A DNA stretch of 6,233 nucleotides. Source: Sediminibacterium ginsengisoli (GTDB taxonomy: Bacteria > Bacteroidota > Bacteroidia > Chitinophagales > Chitinophagaceae). Made by a program: the position numbers and the translations under genes. The DNA lies in contig CALPLN020000114.1 of NCBI GenBank assembly GCA_943324415.2, positions 1 through 6,233 of the forward strand, written 5' to 3'. The notes beneath the pieces were generated by a model. That model was not told the DNA's origin and did no database searches. It saw nothing but the letters and a program-made list of their open reading frames with translations. This document shows, piece after piece, positions 5,984-6,233 of this stretch; positions within the stretch are counted from its first letter, which is position 1; every line of letters begins with the position of its first letter.

Positions 5984-6013
5984 GGGTTACTTTGAAATCA
6001 GGGTTACATTAAA
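5984..6013. repeat. Imperfect 13-base direct repeat between mazE and the upstream gene
   Basis: GGGTTACTTTGAA (5984-5996) and GGGTTACATTAAA (6001-6013) agree at 11 of 13 positions, with a 17-base period. They lie about 45-75 bases upstream of the putative mazE -7 box. They could be tandem regulator sites or a remnant of a small duplication; no function is evident. Confidence 0.45.
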
Positions 6014-6014
6014 G

Positions 6015-6030
6015 ACAAGATGATACTTGT
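6015..6030 (-). terminator. Weak hairpin after the partial upstream gene
   Basis: On the minus strand ACAAG, a six-base loop and CTTGT form a five-pair stem that begins at the last base of the stop codon and is followed by CTTTAAT. It is short and AT-rich, so at best a weak intrinsic terminator separating the upstream gene from the mazEF promoter. Confidence 0.22.
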
Positions 6031-6233
6031 TAGAATACCCAACCAATACCTATACCGGTTGTAACACTTTGAAAAGGAATCTCAAAGCCAAAATGATAGT
6101 TCAGAAAGTATTTATTTTTTTGTACCTGATGCCCAATATTATAAAATAGCTTCATTCCATCTGTGGGTGTATTAAAACTTTCTTCATTTGGGCTTTTATA
6201 TAACGTAGATAAGAATCTCCCTTCAAATCCAAA
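6030..6233 (-). CDS. C-terminal fragment of a probable outer-membrane beta-barrel protein
   Basis: A minus-strand frame open at the right window edge gives 67 residues before TAA at 6032-6030; the start lies outside the window. I do not recognise the family. The fragment starts 'FGFEGRFLSTLYKSP', continues with 'GMKLFYNIGHQV' and 'KYFLNYHFGFEIPF', and ends 'TTGIGIGWVF'. Alternating polar and aromatic/hydrophobic residues, tight polar turns (for example QKNK) and a terminal phenylalanine are what the last strands of an outer-membrane beta-barrel look like, the C-terminal aromatic residue being the usual signal for the barrel assembly machinery. The frame contains no stop over 67 codons and its composition is protein-like, while other frames here look like noise. 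It is 126 bases upstream of mazE on the same strand but separated from it by the putative mazEF promoter, so probably a different transcription unit. Confidence 0.7.
   Translation of the reverse strand, partial: FGFEGRFLSTLYKSPNEESFNTPTDGMKLFYNIGHQVQKNKYFLNYHFGFEIPFQSVTTGIGIGWVF

Noticed and set aside
5570..6012. Plus-strand frames of 70-77 codons opposite mazEF and into the gap
   Set aside because: They are antisense shadows of mazE and mazF; the part past 5903 covers the promoter and operator and shows no protein-like pattern.

Overview
The window looks like chromosomal DNA of a Bacteroidota bacterium, probably near the Chitinophagaceae or a related order; this is inferred from gene families and signals, not from a search. 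The pointers are an AT-rich composition, a DUF4294-type secreted protein (a family known essentially from Bacteroidota), the CcsA/CcmF C-terminus typical of the phylum, starts that mostly lack a Shine-Dalgarno sequence, and two boxes resembling the Bacteroidota -7 promoter element TAnnTTTG.

Plus strand, left half: the 3' end of a cytochrome c maturation (CcsA/CcmF-like) gene, a DUF4294 exported protein, then glnS (glutaminyl-tRNA synthetase) and tilS (tRNA-Ile lysidine synthetase), 15 bases apart. A likely promoter lies just upstream of glnS, so glnS-tilS is probably a two-gene transcription unit for tRNA function.

Minus strand, right half, in order of transcription (right to left): the 3' end of an unidentified gene, probably for an outer-membrane beta-barrel protein; a 126-base gap with a -7-like box and a perfect 14-base palindrome; mazE (AbrB-type antitoxin); mazF (endoribonuclease toxin); rlmH (23S rRNA pseudouridine-1915 methyltransferase); and a rhomboid intramembrane protease. 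mazE/mazF overlap by 7 bases, mazF and rlmH are 1 base apart, and rlmH/rhomboid overlap by 1 base, so the four are almost certainly cotranscribed. The rhomboid gene converges on tilS and the two coding regions overlap by 23 bases.

Most of the window is housekeeping: tRNA charging, tRNA modification, rRNA modification and cytochrome maturation. The part worth a second look is the intact mazEF module fused to the front of rlmH. Its palindrome sits where a MazE/MazEF operator would be expected, mazF has a strong Shine-Dalgarno sequence that is unusual for this phylum, and a ribosome-modification gene appears to be under toxin-antitoxin control. I see no insertion sequence, integrase, CRISPR array, tRNA or rRNA gene, and no clearly novel multi-gene system.
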